NCBI GenBank assembly: GCA_023430145.1
Contig: JAEZCD010000207.1
Span: forward strand, 1-26,681
DNA from: Pseudomonadota bacterium
GTDB taxonomy: Bacteria; Pseudomonadota; Alphaproteobacteria; Rhizobiales; Methylopilaceae
Length of the DNA: 26,681 bases
Reading direction: 5' to 3'
In this document: piece by piece, positions 7,037 through 15,026 of the stretch
Position numbering within the stretch: position 1 is the first letter of the stretch
Layout: the number at the start of each line of letters is the position of its first letter
Made by a program: the position numbers and the translations under genes
The notes under the pieces: model-generated
What the model saw: only the letters and a program-made list of their open reading frames with translations
Databases searched by the model: none
What the model was told of the DNA's origin: nothing

Positions 7037-7936
7037 TCAGGTCAGGACGAGGTAGTCCATCTCGCCGAGGACTTGGCGCACGCAACGCATCACCGCATCG
7101 ACCGCCGGCGTCTCGGCGCCCTCCCAGAAGGCGGCGAACACGCGCCCCGCTTCGATTGCCGGCACGCTGTCGAGGACCTGCAGCGCCCCGGATGCGATCT
7201 GCGGCGCGATCATCTTGGCCGGCAGCATGCCGATGCCGACGCCGGCGGCGACGAGATGCGCGACGAGGGTGACGCTCGTGCAGATGTCGATGCGCGCCGG
7301 CTCGAGCCCCGCCGTCGCGAACCACTGGACGATCTGGCGATACATGGCCGAGGGCGGCGGATTGCTGATGATCGGCAGCAGCCACGCATCGGCGGGGCGC
7401 AGCTGCGGGCCGAGGCCGAGGCTCGGCCGCGCCACCCAGGCGTTCGGCTGCGCGCCGAGCGGCTGCATACGCAGTCCCGCCTGGCCGATCGGATTGACGA
7501 GGATGGCGAGATCGAGCCGGTGGGCGACGAGCTCCTGCTCGAGCCCCAGGCTCGTGGCGACGAACAGCTCCGGCCGCAGGCCCGGGCAGTTCTGCCGCAA
7601 CAGCTCCATGAGCGGCGCGAGGCACACGAGCGCGAACCCCTCGGCGAAGCCGATGCGGATCGGCCCGGTGATGTCGACGGCGGCGACCGACTTGATCTTG
7701 CCGACCTCGTCGAGGATCGCCGACGCCCGCCCGAGAAGGTTCACCCCGGCATCGGTGGGACGAAGCCTTCGCCGGCTGCGCTCGAAGAGCGCGAGACCGA
7801 GCCCCTGCTCGAGGTCGCGGATGCGCAGGGAAACGGTCGGCTGGGCGAGGTTGAGCCGCCGCGCCGCGAGCTGCACCGAGCCGAGCTGGGCCACCCAGAA
7901 GAATGCCTCGAGCTGCGCGAGCGTCACCCGCATCAT
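7037..7936 (-). CDS. LysR-family transcriptional regulator
   Basis: About 299 residues from the chosen ATG at 7936 (next codon also ATG, 7933). AGGA lies six bases upstream of 7936. A longer frame would need a TTG at 7972, which falls inside the likely operator. The N-terminal winged helix-turn-helix is canonical: LAQLEAFFWVAQLGSVQLAARRLNLAQPTVSLRIRDLE..., with LFERSRRRLRPTDAG in the wing. The effector-binding domain begins near ITGPIRIGFAEGFA and ends with the GVGIGMLPAKMIAP segment typical of LysR ligand domains. It is divergent from the enolase-superfamily gene and the dctPQM operon, so it most likely controls them in response to their substrate or an intermediate. It is convergent with rpoN with only 33 bp between stops. 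The inducer is unknown. Confidence 0.93.
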   Translation of the reverse strand: MMRVTLAQLEAFFWVAQLGSVQLAARRLNLAQPTVSLRIRDLEQGLGLALFERSRRRLRPTDAGVNLLGRASAILDEVGKIKSVAAVDITGPIRIGFAEGFALVCLAPLMELLRQNCPGLRPELFVATSLGLEQELVAHRLDLAILVNPIGQAGLRMQPLGAQPNAWVARPSLGLGPQLRPADAWLLPIISNPPPSAMYRQIVQWFATAGLEPARIDICTSVTLVAHLVAAGVGIGMLPAKMIAPQIASGALQVLDSVPAIEAGRVFAAFWEGAETPAVDAVMRCVRQVLGEMDYLVLT

Positions 7937-7960
7937 TTGGATTCCTGATCGGACGAGGTG

Positions 7961-7979
7961 CGAATAATCCAATTAATCG
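7961..7979. promoter_or_regulatory. Imperfect 19-bp dyad in the divergent LysR/enolase-family promoter region
   Basis: CGAATAATCCAATTAATCG has arms CGAATAAT and ATTAATCG that are complementary at 7 of 8 positions around CCA. It lies 24 bp upstream of the LysR start and 56 bp upstream of the divergent gene. It is AT-rich in a GC-rich context, as expected of a LysR recognition site controlling both genes. Inferred from position and symmetry. Confidence 0.5.
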
Positions 7980-8035
7980 AGGAAAAGCAAAGACGCTAAG
8001 GATAGCGGCGACGCCGTTCCTCATTTCGGGCCCCG

Positions 8036-9208
8036 ATGCTGTCAGCGCCGCCAAAGATCGTACGCATCGACGGGTTCGAGATCGGCTGCCGGCTGTCCGA
8101 GCCGATCGGCAATGCACGGCTGATGTTCGACGCGCGCACCTCGCTGCTCGTCGCCGTCACGGCCGATTCCGGCGAGGTCGGCTGGGGCGAGACCTGGGCG
8201 TTTCCGACCGCCGCCGGCACCATGGTCCGGGACGTCTTCGGGCCGATGCTGCTCGGCCGCGACGCGACGGCGCCATGGCCGGCCTGGCAGGCGATGAACA
8301 GCAGGCTCGGCTACGACCGCCGCGGCATCTCGACCATGGCGATCAGCGCGCTCGACCTCGCGCTGTGGGATCTCGCCGGCAGGATCGCCGGCAAGCCGGT
8401 GCATGCGCTTCTCGGTGGCGCGCTGCGCGAGACCATCCCGGCCTATGTCAGCGGCCCCTTCATGAAGCCGGGCCAAAATCCCTATCGGGATTACGCGGCC
8501 GATGTCGGCTCCTACCTCGAGGCCGGCTTCCGGGCGATTAAGATGCGCATGGGGACGGAGCCGCATGCGGACGGCCGGCTCGCGGTGCAGATCCGGCGGC
8601 AGATCGGCGACGACATCGCCCTCATGGTCGACCTCAACGAAGGTTTTTCCGTCCGCGGCGCGCTCGACATCGCACGGCGGCTCGCGGAAGCCGACCTCGT
8701 CTTCATCGAGGAGCCGATCGCCCATGACGACCTGCCGGGCTATCGGCGCCTTTCCGCCGCCCTGCCGATGGGCCTCGCCGGCGGCGAGGCGCTGATCGGC
8801 CTGAAACCCTGCCGCGACTTCCTCGCCGCGGGCGTTCTCGACTTTCTGCAGCCCGATCTCGCGCTCTGCGGTGGCATTTCGGAAGGCCTGCGCATCGCCG
8901 CCCTCGCCGACGCCTTCGACGTGCCGGTCGTGCCGCACGTCTGGGGCTCGATCGTCAACTTCCACGCCAGCCTGCATTTCGCGGCCTGCCTGCCGGAGAA
9001 GCGCGGCCGGCTGAGAACGCCGCTGTTCGAATACGACCCCTCCGAGAACCCGCTGCGGACGGCCTTCGGCACCCATCCGCTCGACGGCCGGGGCCGCATC
9101 GCCGTGCCGGATGCGCCGGGCCTCGGCGTCGACCTGTCGCCCGGCCGGCTCGAGCCGTTCCTGAACCGATCCTGGAGCATCGAAGAGGGACCGGACGCGT
9201 CACTATAA
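8036..9208 (+). CDS. Enolase-superfamily protein (mandelate racemase/muconate lactonizing enzyme family)
   Basis: A 390-residue enzyme that would abstract the proton alpha to a carboxylate, giving racemisation, epimerisation or dehydration of an acid. The N-terminal capping domain covers ~1-125. The barrel carries the Mg-binding acids Asp199 (VDLNEG), Glu225 (FIEEP) and Glu251 (GGEAL). His301 (PHVWGS) and Asp274 (LQPDLAL) form the His-Asp dyad; their 27-residue spacing equals His297/Asp270 of mandelate racemase. Where mandelate racemase has Lys-x-Lys at the end of the second strand, this protein has Lys169-Met-Arg171. The general base on that face is therefore altered and His301 may do the main work, as in several acid-sugar dehydratases. 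The segment FEYDPSENPLR (331-341) is common in that group. It is the first gene of a unit with dctPQM, 41 bp ahead of dctP. Substrate unknown. Confidence 0.9.
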   Translation: MLSAPPKIVRIDGFEIGCRLSEPIGNARLMFDARTSLLVAVTADSGEVGWGETWAFPTAAGTMVRDVFGPMLLGRDATAPWPAWQAMNSRLGYDRRGISTMAISALDLALWDLAGRIAGKPVHALLGGALRETIPAYVSGPFMKPGQNPYRDYAADVGSYLEAGFRAIKMRMGTEPHADGRLAVQIRRQIGDDIALMVDLNEGFSVRGALDIARRLAEADLVFIEEPIAHDDLPGYRRLSAALPMGLAGGEALIGLKPCRDFLAAGVLDFLQPDLALCGGISEGLRIAALADAFDVPVVPHVWGSIVNFHASLHFAACLPEKRGRLRTPLFEYDPSENPLRTAFGTHPLDGRGRIAVPDAPGLGVDLSPGRLEPFLNRSWSIEEGPDASL

Positions 9209-9249
9209 GAAAACGTCGTAACCACCAGCAAGAAGAGAGGAAACACCCG

Positions 9250-10227
9250 ATGTCGATGAAACTCTTGGCGCCTGCGATCGCCGCCCTGCTCGCCTTCACG
9301 GCCCCGGCGGCACAGGCGCAGACGAAGGAGCTGAACCTCGGCTTCGTCGGCCGCGTGACGGCGCCGGAAGGCATCGCCATGACGGCCTTCGCCGAGGAGA
9401 TCAAGAACAAGACGAACGGCCGCATCACCATCCGCCTGCAACCGGGCGGCGCCCTCGGCGGCGACCGCGAAGTTCTCGAAGGGGTGCAGATCGGCACCGT
9501 CGACCTCACCGTCCTGTCGACGTCGGTGATCGCCAATTTCGTGCCGGAACTGCAGGTGTTCGACATCCCCTTCCTGTTCCGCGACTTCGATCACGCCCAG
9601 GCGGTGCTCGACGGCCCCATAGGGCAGGAGATGCTCGGCAAGTTCAGGGCCAAGGGCCTGCAGGGGCTCGCCTTCGGCGGCATCGGCTTCCGCCAGCTGA
9701 CCAACAGCAAGCGCCCGGTCAACAGCCCCGAGGACGTCAAGGGGCTGAAGATCCGCACGCAGGAGAACCAGATCCACCTTCTCGTCTGGCGCGGACTCGG
9801 CGCCCTGCCGACGCCGATGGCCCTGCCGGAGGTGTTCACCGCCCTACAGCAGGGCGTCGTCGACGGTCAGGAGAATCCGATCGGCGCCATCATCAATAAC
9901 AAGTTCGGCCAGGTGCAGAAGTACCTGACGCTCACCAACCACGCCTTCACGCCGGTCGGCCTCGTGATGTCGCCGGCGGCCTTCGACGCGCTGTCGGAAG
10001 CCGACCGGAAGCTGTTCCTCGAGGCCGCGCAGCGGGCGATGGTGCTCTGCAAGGCGGAGGTCGCCAAGGTCGAGAAGACAGGCGTGGACACGCTCCGCCA
10101 GATGGGCCTGCAGGTTGTCGAGAAGGTCGACACCGCCGCCTTCCAGGAGCAGCTGAAGCCGACCTTCGCCGAGCTCGGCAAGCGCTTCGGCGAGGCGACG
10201 ATCGCCAAGATCCGGGACCAGAAGTGA
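9250..10227 (+). CDS. dctP: TRAP transporter substrate-binding protein DctP (system 1)
   Basis: A 325-residue periplasmic solute-binding protein of a tripartite ATP-independent periplasmic transporter. It captures an organic anion and delivers it to the DctQM membrane permease. The signal peptide is MSMKLLAPAIAALLAF... with likely cleavage after AQA (residue 23). The DctP signature arginine, which salt-bridges the ligand carboxylate, is Arg169 in GLKIRTQEN. The ALPEVFTALQQGVVDGQENP segment (191-210) follows as usual. GAGAGGA precedes the ATG with good spacing. Its stop overlaps the dctQ start (GTGA). Linkage to the enolase-family gene suggests the ligand is a hydroxy acid, sugar acid or amino-acid derivative used by that enzyme. 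Confidence 0.95.
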   Translation: MSMKLLAPAIAALLAFTAPAAQAQTKELNLGFVGRVTAPEGIAMTAFAEEIKNKTNGRITIRLQPGGALGGDREVLEGVQIGTVDLTVLSTSVIANFVPELQVFDIPFLFRDFDHAQAVLDGPIGQEMLGKFRAKGLQGLAFGGIGFRQLTNSKRPVNSPEDVKGLKIRTQENQIHLLVWRGLGALPTPMALPEVFTALQQGVVDGQENPIGAIINNKFGQVQKYLTLTNHAFTPVGLVMSPAAFDALSEADRKLFLEAAQRAMVLCKAEVAKVEKTGVDTLRQMGLQVVEKVDTAAFQEQLKPTFAELGKRFGEATIAKIRDQK

Positions 10228-10733
10228 CCGCCCGAGGACGAGCCGCCGCGGCGCTGCTGCGCTTCGAGCGGCTCGTCACCGAGGCCGCCCTCGTCACCGC
10301 CAGCGCCATGCTGGCGGTGGCGGCGTGCGCGGGCTTCTACCAGGTGCTGACGCGCTTTTTGTTGCGCGAGCCGGCGACCTGGTCGGAGCCGCTGGTGCGG
10401 ACCATGCTCATCTGGATGGCCTATCTCGGCCTCGCGGCGGCGGTGCGGGCGGGTGCGCTCGTCTCCGTCGACGTCCTCTACCGGATGCTGCACGGCCGCC
10501 GCCGGCGGGCGCTCGAGGCGCTGATCACGCTCGCCACCCTCGTGCTGCTCGTCATCCTCTTCTGGTTCGGCTGGGATCTCGCGGTCCGCGTCCGCTTCCA
10601 GAATCTCGCCGGGCTCGAAGTGCCGATGAGCTGGGCCTATGCCGCCGTCCCCACCGGCGCCCTCCTGTCGATCCCGGCCGTCCTCGCGCACTATTTCGAT
10701 CCGCGCCGGGACGAGCTCGACACCGCCGTCTGA
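10224..10733 (+). CDS. dctQ: TRAP transporter small permease DctQ (system 1)
   Basis: A 169-residue four-helix membrane protein that bridges the binding protein and the large permease. It starts with GTG at 10224, overlapping the dctP stop codon by three bases, which indicates translational coupling. Hydrophobic segments lie at about 18-38, 52-70, 90-115 and 132-155. The WSEPLVRTMLIWMAYLG segment is characteristic of DctQ (E-x-x-R-x-x-x-x-W pattern). The 12-bp gap to dctM contains a GAGGAG ribosome-binding site. Confidence 0.92.
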   Translation: MTARGRAAAALLRFERLVTEAALVTASAMLAVAACAGFYQVLTRFLLREPATWSEPLVRTMLIWMAYLGLAAAVRAGALVSVDVLYRMLHGRRRRALEALITLATLVLLVILFWFGWDLAVRVRFQNLAGLEVPMSWAYAAVPTGALLSIPAVLAHYFDPRRDELDTAV

Positions 10734-10745
10734 GGAGCCTGGCCC

Positions 10746-12023
10746 GTGACCGCGACCATGCTCGTGACGATGTGCGTGCTGCTCCTGCTCTCGGTGCCGG
10801 TGGCGGTCTCGGTCGGGCTCGCGGCGCTCGCGGGCCTTTCGCTCTATACGCCGCTGCCGCTGGTCCTCGTCGCGCAGCAGGCCTTCGCGGCGATCGACAA
10901 GTTTCCGCTCGCCGCGGTCCCCTTCTTCATCCTCGCCGGCAACCTCATGGGCGAGGGGGGCATCTCGAACAGGCTGGTCGATTTTGCCAAAAGCATCGTC
11001 GGCGGTGTGCAGGGCGGGCTCGCCTGCACCTGCATCCTCACCTGCATGATCTTCGCCGCCGTCTCCGGCTCGAGCGTCGCCACCACCTTCGCCATCGGCG
11101 CCATCCTCATCCCCTCTATGGTGCGGCACGGCTACCCGGTCCCCTTCGCCGCCTCCCTGCAGGCGAGCGCGGCCGAGCTCGGCGTCGTCATCCCGCCGTC
11201 GATCCCGATGATCCTCTACGGCGTCTCGGCGGGAGTCTCGATCGGCGAGCTGTTCGTCGCCGGCTTCGGACCCGGCCTGCTCATCGCCGCCACGCTCATG
11301 CTGTCGGTGTGGCTGTGGTGCCGGATCAAGGGCTACGGCAAGACCGACCGCGAGGGGCGGCTGCCGGTCCTCGAGGCGACGCGCAAGGCGGCGCTGGCGC
11401 TGATGATGCCTGTCATCATCCTCGGCGGCATCTATGGCGGCGTCTTCACGCCGACCGAGGCGTCGATCGTCGCCGTATTCTACGCGCTCTTCATCAGCTG
11501 CTTCGTCTATCGCGAGCTCGATCTTCGCACGGTGATCGCCATCCTGCGCAAGAGCGTCGTCTCGTCCTCGGTGATCATGCTGATCATCGCCATGGCCGGG
11601 CTGTTCAGCTTCCTTCTGACACGCGCCGGGGTGCCGGCTCAGCTCGGCGAGTTCATCATCGCCACGTTCGACAGCGGCTGGACCTTCCTGCTCGCGGTGA
11701 ACGTCTTCCTGTTCCTGATCGGCATGTTCATCGAGACCTCGGCGGCCATCATCGTGCTGGCGCCGATTCTCGCCCCGGTCGCGGCGCAGTTCGGCATCGA
11801 CCCGGTGCATTTCGGCCTGGTGATGGTCGTCAACCTCGCGCTCGGCATGATCACGCCGCCGTTCGGGGTGAACCTGTTCGCCGCCTGCTCGGTGGCGAAA
11901 ATCTCGCTCGACCGCATGGTCGGCTCGCTCGTGCCGTTCATCGCCGTCGTGCTCGCCTGCCTGATGCTGATCACCTATTTTCCGGCGCTCTCGCTCTTCC
12001 TCAGGGACCTGGTCTATCGCTGA
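10746..12023 (+). CDS. dctM: TRAP transporter large permease DctM (system 1)
   Basis: A 425-residue integral membrane subunit that carries the Na+- or H+-driven substrate translocation path. It uses a GTG start with GAGGAG nine bases upstream. Family hallmarks visible are AVPFFILAGNLMGEGG, the SGSSVATTFAIGAILIPSMVRHGYP segment, VIPPSIPMILYGV, GGIYGGVFTPTEAS and, near the C-terminus, HFGLVMVVNLALGMITPPFG. About twelve membrane segments fit the usual topology. It is the last gene of the system 1 unit. The stop is followed within 20 bp by the palindromic repeat pair. Confidence 0.95.
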   Translation: MTATMLVTMCVLLLLSVPVAVSVGLAALAGLSLYTPLPLVLVAQQAFAAIDKFPLAAVPFFILAGNLMGEGGISNRLVDFAKSIVGGVQGGLACTCILTCMIFAAVSGSSVATTFAIGAILIPSMVRHGYPVPFAASLQASAAELGVVIPPSIPMILYGVSAGVSIGELFVAGFGPGLLIAATLMLSVWLWCRIKGYGKTDREGRLPVLEATRKAALALMMPVIILGGIYGGVFTPTEASIVAVFYALFISCFVYRELDLRTVIAILRKSVVSSSVIMLIIAMAGLFSFLLTRAGVPAQLGEFIIATFDSGWTFLLAVNVFLFLIGMFIETSAAIIVLAPILAPVAAQFGIDPVHFGLVMVVNLALGMITPPFGVNLFAACSVAKISLDRMVGSLVPFIAVVLACLMLITYFPALSLFLRDLVYR

Positions 12024-12040
12024 GGCTGCGCCGGCGCGGC

Positions 12041-12126
12041 GTCATCGCGAGCGGAGCGAAGCAATCCAGACTCCTCTTGGGCGCTCGAAAGCTGGATTGC
12101 TTCGTCGCTGCGCTCCTGGCAATGAC
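12041..12126. repeat. Long palindromic intergenic repeat, copy A
   Basis: The left arm 12041-12069 (gtcatcgcgag...aatccag) pairs with the right arm 12092-12126 (ctggattgcttcg...caatgac) around a 22-nt centre. The right arm is 6 bp longer than the left, so two variants of the same repeat unit are joined head to head. It starts 17 bp after the dctM stop. An RNA from either strand would fold into a long stem, so it may act as a bidirectional terminator or mRNA stabiliser between the two convergent transporter operons. Confidence 0.85.
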
Positions 12127-12137
12127 GGCAACACCTC

Positions 12138-12223
12138 GTCATTGCGAGCGCAGCGAAGCAATCCAGCTTCTCTTTCACGGCCGCAAAGCTGGATTGCTTC
12201 GTCGCTTCGCTCCTCGCAATGAC
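12138..12223. repeat. Long palindromic intergenic repeat, copy B (tandem with copy A)
   Basis: It has the same architecture as copy A: the left arm 12138-12166 (gtcattgcgagcgcagcgaag...) and the right arm 12189-12223 surround a 22-nt centre. It is separated from copy A by 11 bp and ends 7 bp before the stop codon of the convergent gene at 12231. The right arm is nearly identical (35/36, inverted) to the half-copy at 1508-1543. Confidence 0.85.
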
Positions 12224-12230
12224 GAAAAGC

Positions 12231-13127
12231 TCAATCCCCCTCGACGAGCCGGCGGGGATTGTCGATGCACAGCGCCCGGATCGTCGCCTCGTCGACGCCG
12301 AGCTCGTGCAGGCTCTGCACGAAGACGCGCATCGTCTCCGGCGGCGGCGGGTTGAACAGCTGCCCGGCATCGGTCGAGACGATGCAATGCTCGACGCCGA
12401 CGCCGAGGATCATGTCGCGGATGTGCTCGACGGAATGCAGCCGGTTCAGCGGAAAGGTATTCACCGCGCAGAACTCGAAGCGGGCGCCCATCGCGGCGAG
12501 CTGCAGGATGTCGTCCTCTGGAAGATTGGGAACGCGGAACTCGGGATGGGTGACGACGAGCCGCCGGTGGCCGATCGAAGCGCCGTGCTCGATCACGGCG
12601 AACACCTCGTCCCGGCCGAGGTGACCGGTCGCCAGCACCGCGTCGTAGGCCTGCGACAGCGCGATCACCTCCTTGGTCTCCTCGGTCAGCCGGCCGCCCG
12701 CCAGCACCGTGTAGCCGCCGCGCGGCGAGCCCTTCAGGCGCGCGCCGACCGTCATGCTGCGGAGCCCCCAGGTGCCGACACCGCCGAAGGCCTCGGCATG
12801 CGCGGCCGCGTCCATCGTCGGCAGCCACACGATCTTCGCCCCCTGCTCGAGCGCCAGCTCGACCGCGCCCGGATTGACGCCGCCGACGCCGCGGTTGAGC
12901 GCGATGCTCGAGAACACCCGGAAGTCCGGATAGTCGGCGGCGAGGTGTTTTCGGGCGTGATGGACCTTGGAGACGGTGCTCTCGAAATGGCTCTTGATGC
13001 AGATGCCGGCCATCCCGGCCTCGGCGCACCAGCGGGCGATGTCCTCCGAATCGCCGATGCGGACGAACGGCGCCGGCGAGCTGTGGATGTGCAGGTCGTA
13101 GAAGCCGGCAATGCTGATCACGCCCAT
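12231..13127 (-). CDS. DUF6282-type metal-dependent hydrolase-like protein
   Basis: A 298-residue soluble protein with an amidohydrolase/PHP-like arrangement of possible metal ligands. These are DLHIHSSP (His13, His15) at the end of the first strand, CIKSH (Lys45, His47), TGHLG (His169), THPEF (His194) and STDAGQ (Asp253). This fits a TIM-barrel hydrolase, and I associate the pattern with the uncharacterised DUF6282 family (from memory, moderate certainty). The start ATG at 13127 has AGGA seven bases upstream. It lies 108 bp downstream of dctM of the second TRAP system on the same strand, so it is probably co-transcribed and acts on the imported compound. No biochemical function is established that I know of. 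Confidence 0.8.
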   Translation of the reverse strand: MGVISIAGFYDLHIHSSPAPFVRIGDSEDIARWCAEAGMAGICIKSHFESTVSKVHHARKHLAADYPDFRVFSSIALNRGVGGVNPGAVELALEQGAKIVWLPTMDAAAHAEAFGGVGTWGLRSMTVGARLKGSPRGGYTVLAGGRLTEETKEVIALSQAYDAVLATGHLGRDEVFAVIEHGASIGHRRLVVTHPEFRVPNLPEDDILQLAAMGARFEFCAVNTFPLNRLHSVEHIRDMILGVGVEHCIVSTDAGQLFNPPPPETMRVFVQSLHELGVDEATIRALCIDNPRRLVEGD

Positions 13128-13235
13128 GACGGTTCCTGTGAAGACCCGAAGGTCGAGCTGCGAGATTTCGAATGCCGCGTCCTTGGGCTCTGGCGAGCTG
13201 CGGAAGCCGCATGACTGCGGGTGACTTCGGAGCGT

Positions 13236-14522
13236 CTAGTATCCGAAGGCGTTCGGCAGCCCCATGGCGATCCACGGCGCGTAGGTGACGAGAAGCAGGA
13301 CGGCGGCAAGCCATAGAAGGAACGGCATCGACTCGACCGACACCCGCTCGATCGGCGCCCGGGCGATGCCGCAGACGGTGAACAGGATGCCGCCGACCGG
13401 CGGCGTCATGAGGCCGATCACGACGTTGAGGACGAAGACGAAGCCGAAATGCAGCGGGTCGATGCCGTAGGAGGCGGCGATCGGGGCGAGGATCGGCGCC
13501 ACCATGATGATCAGCGGCACCGGCTCGAGGATGGTGCCGGCGACGAGCAGGAACACGTTGACCAGCAGCAGGAAAATCCTCGGGTCGGTCGATACGCTCC
13601 GCAGCGCCTCGGCGAGCGCGACCGGCAGCCCGGTGGCCGAGAGCAGCCACGTCACCACCTCGGAGGTGGCGACGAGGAAGAAGACCACGGCGCTGATCAG
13701 CACGCAGCGCTCGAGCGCCTGCAGGACATGCGCCCAGCGGAGCTCGCGGGTGATCAGCGCCCCGACGACGACCGCGTAGGCGACCGCGACGGCGGCCGAC
13801 TCCGTCGCGGTGAAGACGCCGCCGAGCGTGCCGCCGAGAATGATCGCCGGCATGACGAGCGCCCAGGTCGCCTCGAGGAAGGCGCGGCCGATCTGCTGCG
13901 GCGTCGCGCGCAGCCCGGCCGGGTCATAGCCGCGCCGGCGGGCGATCACGTAGACGATCACCATCATCCCGGCACCCATGAGGATGCCCGGCACGACGCC
14001 GGCGAGGAACATGCCGCCGATCGAGATGTGCCCGACGGTGAAGGCGTAGATGACCATCGGGATGCTCGGCGGGATGATCGGCCCCATGCTGGCGGCAGCG
14101 GCGCAGACGGCGGCGGCGAAGCTGCGGTTGCCGTAGCGCTCGGTCATGGTGGGGATCAGCGCCGTGCCGAGCGCGCTGGCATCCGCCACGGCCGAGCCGC
14201 TGATGCCCGAGAAGATCATGCTGGCGACGATGTTGACCTGGGCGATGCCGCCCCGCAGATGCCCGACGAGCGTCTCGGCGAAGCGGATCAGCCGCCGGAG
14301 AATCCCCGAGGTGCCCATCAGGTCCCCGGCGAGGATGAAGAACGGCACCGCCATCAGCTGGAACGAGTCGACGCCGGAATACATCCGCTGCGGAACGAGG
14401 ATCAGCAGCGCCGGATCGAAGGCGAGGTACCCGGCAAGAGCCGCGATGCCGACCGCGAAGGCGATCGGCACGCCGATGACGAGGCCGACGACGAAGATCC
14501 CGAGAACGACGAGGAGAACCAC
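13236..14522 (-). CDS. dctM: TRAP transporter large permease DctM (system 2)
   Basis: A 428-residue polytopic membrane protein, the translocation subunit of the second TRAP transporter. Hallmarks are MAVPFFILAGDLMGTSGIL, GISGSAVADASALGTALIPTM, IIPPSIPMVIYAF, GGTLGGVFTATESAAVAVAYA and HFGFVFVLNVVIGLMTPPVGG. It starts with GTG at 14522, six bases after the dctQ stop, consistent with translational coupling. It is clearly diverged from the system 1 permease (for example SGSAVADASALG against SGSSVATTFAIG), so the two systems are not a recent duplication. Confidence 0.95.
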   Translation of the reverse strand: MVLLVVLGIFVVGLVIGVPIAFAVGIAALAGYLAFDPALLILVPQRMYSGVDSFQLMAVPFFILAGDLMGTSGILRRLIRFAETLVGHLRGGIAQVNIVASMIFSGISGSAVADASALGTALIPTMTERYGNRSFAAAVCAAAASMGPIIPPSIPMVIYAFTVGHISIGGMFLAGVVPGILMGAGMMVIVYVIARRRGYDPAGLRATPQQIGRAFLEATWALVMPAIILGGTLGGVFTATESAAVAVAYAVVVGALITRELRWAHVLQALERCVLISAVVFFLVATSEVVTWLLSATGLPVALAEALRSVSTDPRIFLLLVNVFLLVAGTILEPVPLIIMVAPILAPIAASYGIDPLHFGFVFVLNVVIGLMTPPVGGILFTVCGIARAPIERVSVESMPFLLWLAAVLLLVTYAPWIAMGLPNAFGY

Positions 14523-14528
14523 GCGGCC

Positions 14529-15023
14529 TCACTCGGTGACGAGGCCGGAGGAGGCGTGCGGTCCGCTCAGCATGGCGGCGATGGCCTGGATCGCGGTCAG
14601 GACCGCGCCGACCGGGATGATGGCGTAGGCGAACGCCATCGGCATGCCGAGCGCGGCCGTCCGCTGCCCGGAGACCGACTGCACCAGCAGCACCCCCTGC
14701 CAGGCGACGACGAGGCTGAAGAGGAGCACGGCGGCGAGCGAGACCTGCGCCAGCAGCGCCTGCGCCTTCTTCGGCAGGCGATCGACCGCCATGGTGGCCG
14801 AGACATGCGCGCCGCGCCGCAGCGCCGCCGCCGTGCCGGCGAAGGTGAGCCAGATCATCATCAGGATGGTGGCTTCCTCGACCCAGGGCAGCGGCACCTT
14901 GAGGCCGTAGCGCAGCACCACCTGCAACAGGACGAGGATGGTCATGGCGGCGACGCCGACCTTGCAGGTCAGCATCGTCGCCGTATCGAGCCCGCGCGCG
15001 GCGGACTGAAGGGCGGCATTCAT
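14529..15023 (-). CDS. dctQ: TRAP transporter small permease DctQ (system 2)
   Basis: A 164-residue small membrane subunit. The start chosen is ATG 15023 (MNAALQSAARGLDTATM), preceded by GGAGCGGG. The longer frame, open to 15092, would overlap the 3' end of dctP and adds a non-homologous arginine/glycine-rich stretch. The LPWVEEATILMMIWLTFAGTAAALRRGAHV segment is the conserved DctQ core, followed by two more membrane helices. It sits between dctP and dctM in the usual order on the minus strand. Confidence 0.92.
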   Translation of the reverse strand: MNAALQSAARGLDTATMLTCKVGVAAMTILVLLQVVLRYGLKVPLPWVEEATILMMIWLTFAGTAAALRRGAHVSATMAVDRLPKKAQALLAQVSLAAVLLFSLVVAWQGVLLVQSVSGQRTAALGMPMAFAYAIIPVGAVLTAIQAIAAMLSGPHASSGLVTE

Positions 15024-15026
15024 GCC

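Noticed and set aside
7999..8016. Partial resemblance of the 7999-8016 segment (gatagcggcgacgccg) to the 17-bp palindrome at 16182
   Set aside because: Only the central GGCGACGCC block is shared, the symmetry is lost, and such GC blocks are common here.
9867..11810. Minus-strand frame of 647 codons across the dctPQM genes
   Set aside because: The translation is almost entirely His/Arg/Asp/Glu repeats, typical of an antisense frame over membrane-protein genes. The sense strand encodes complete dctP, dctQ and dctM.
12041..12223. CRISPR-like array from the repeated arms
   Set aside because: The repeats are alternately inverted palindromic arms, not direct repeats with uniform unique spacers, and there are no cas genes in the window.
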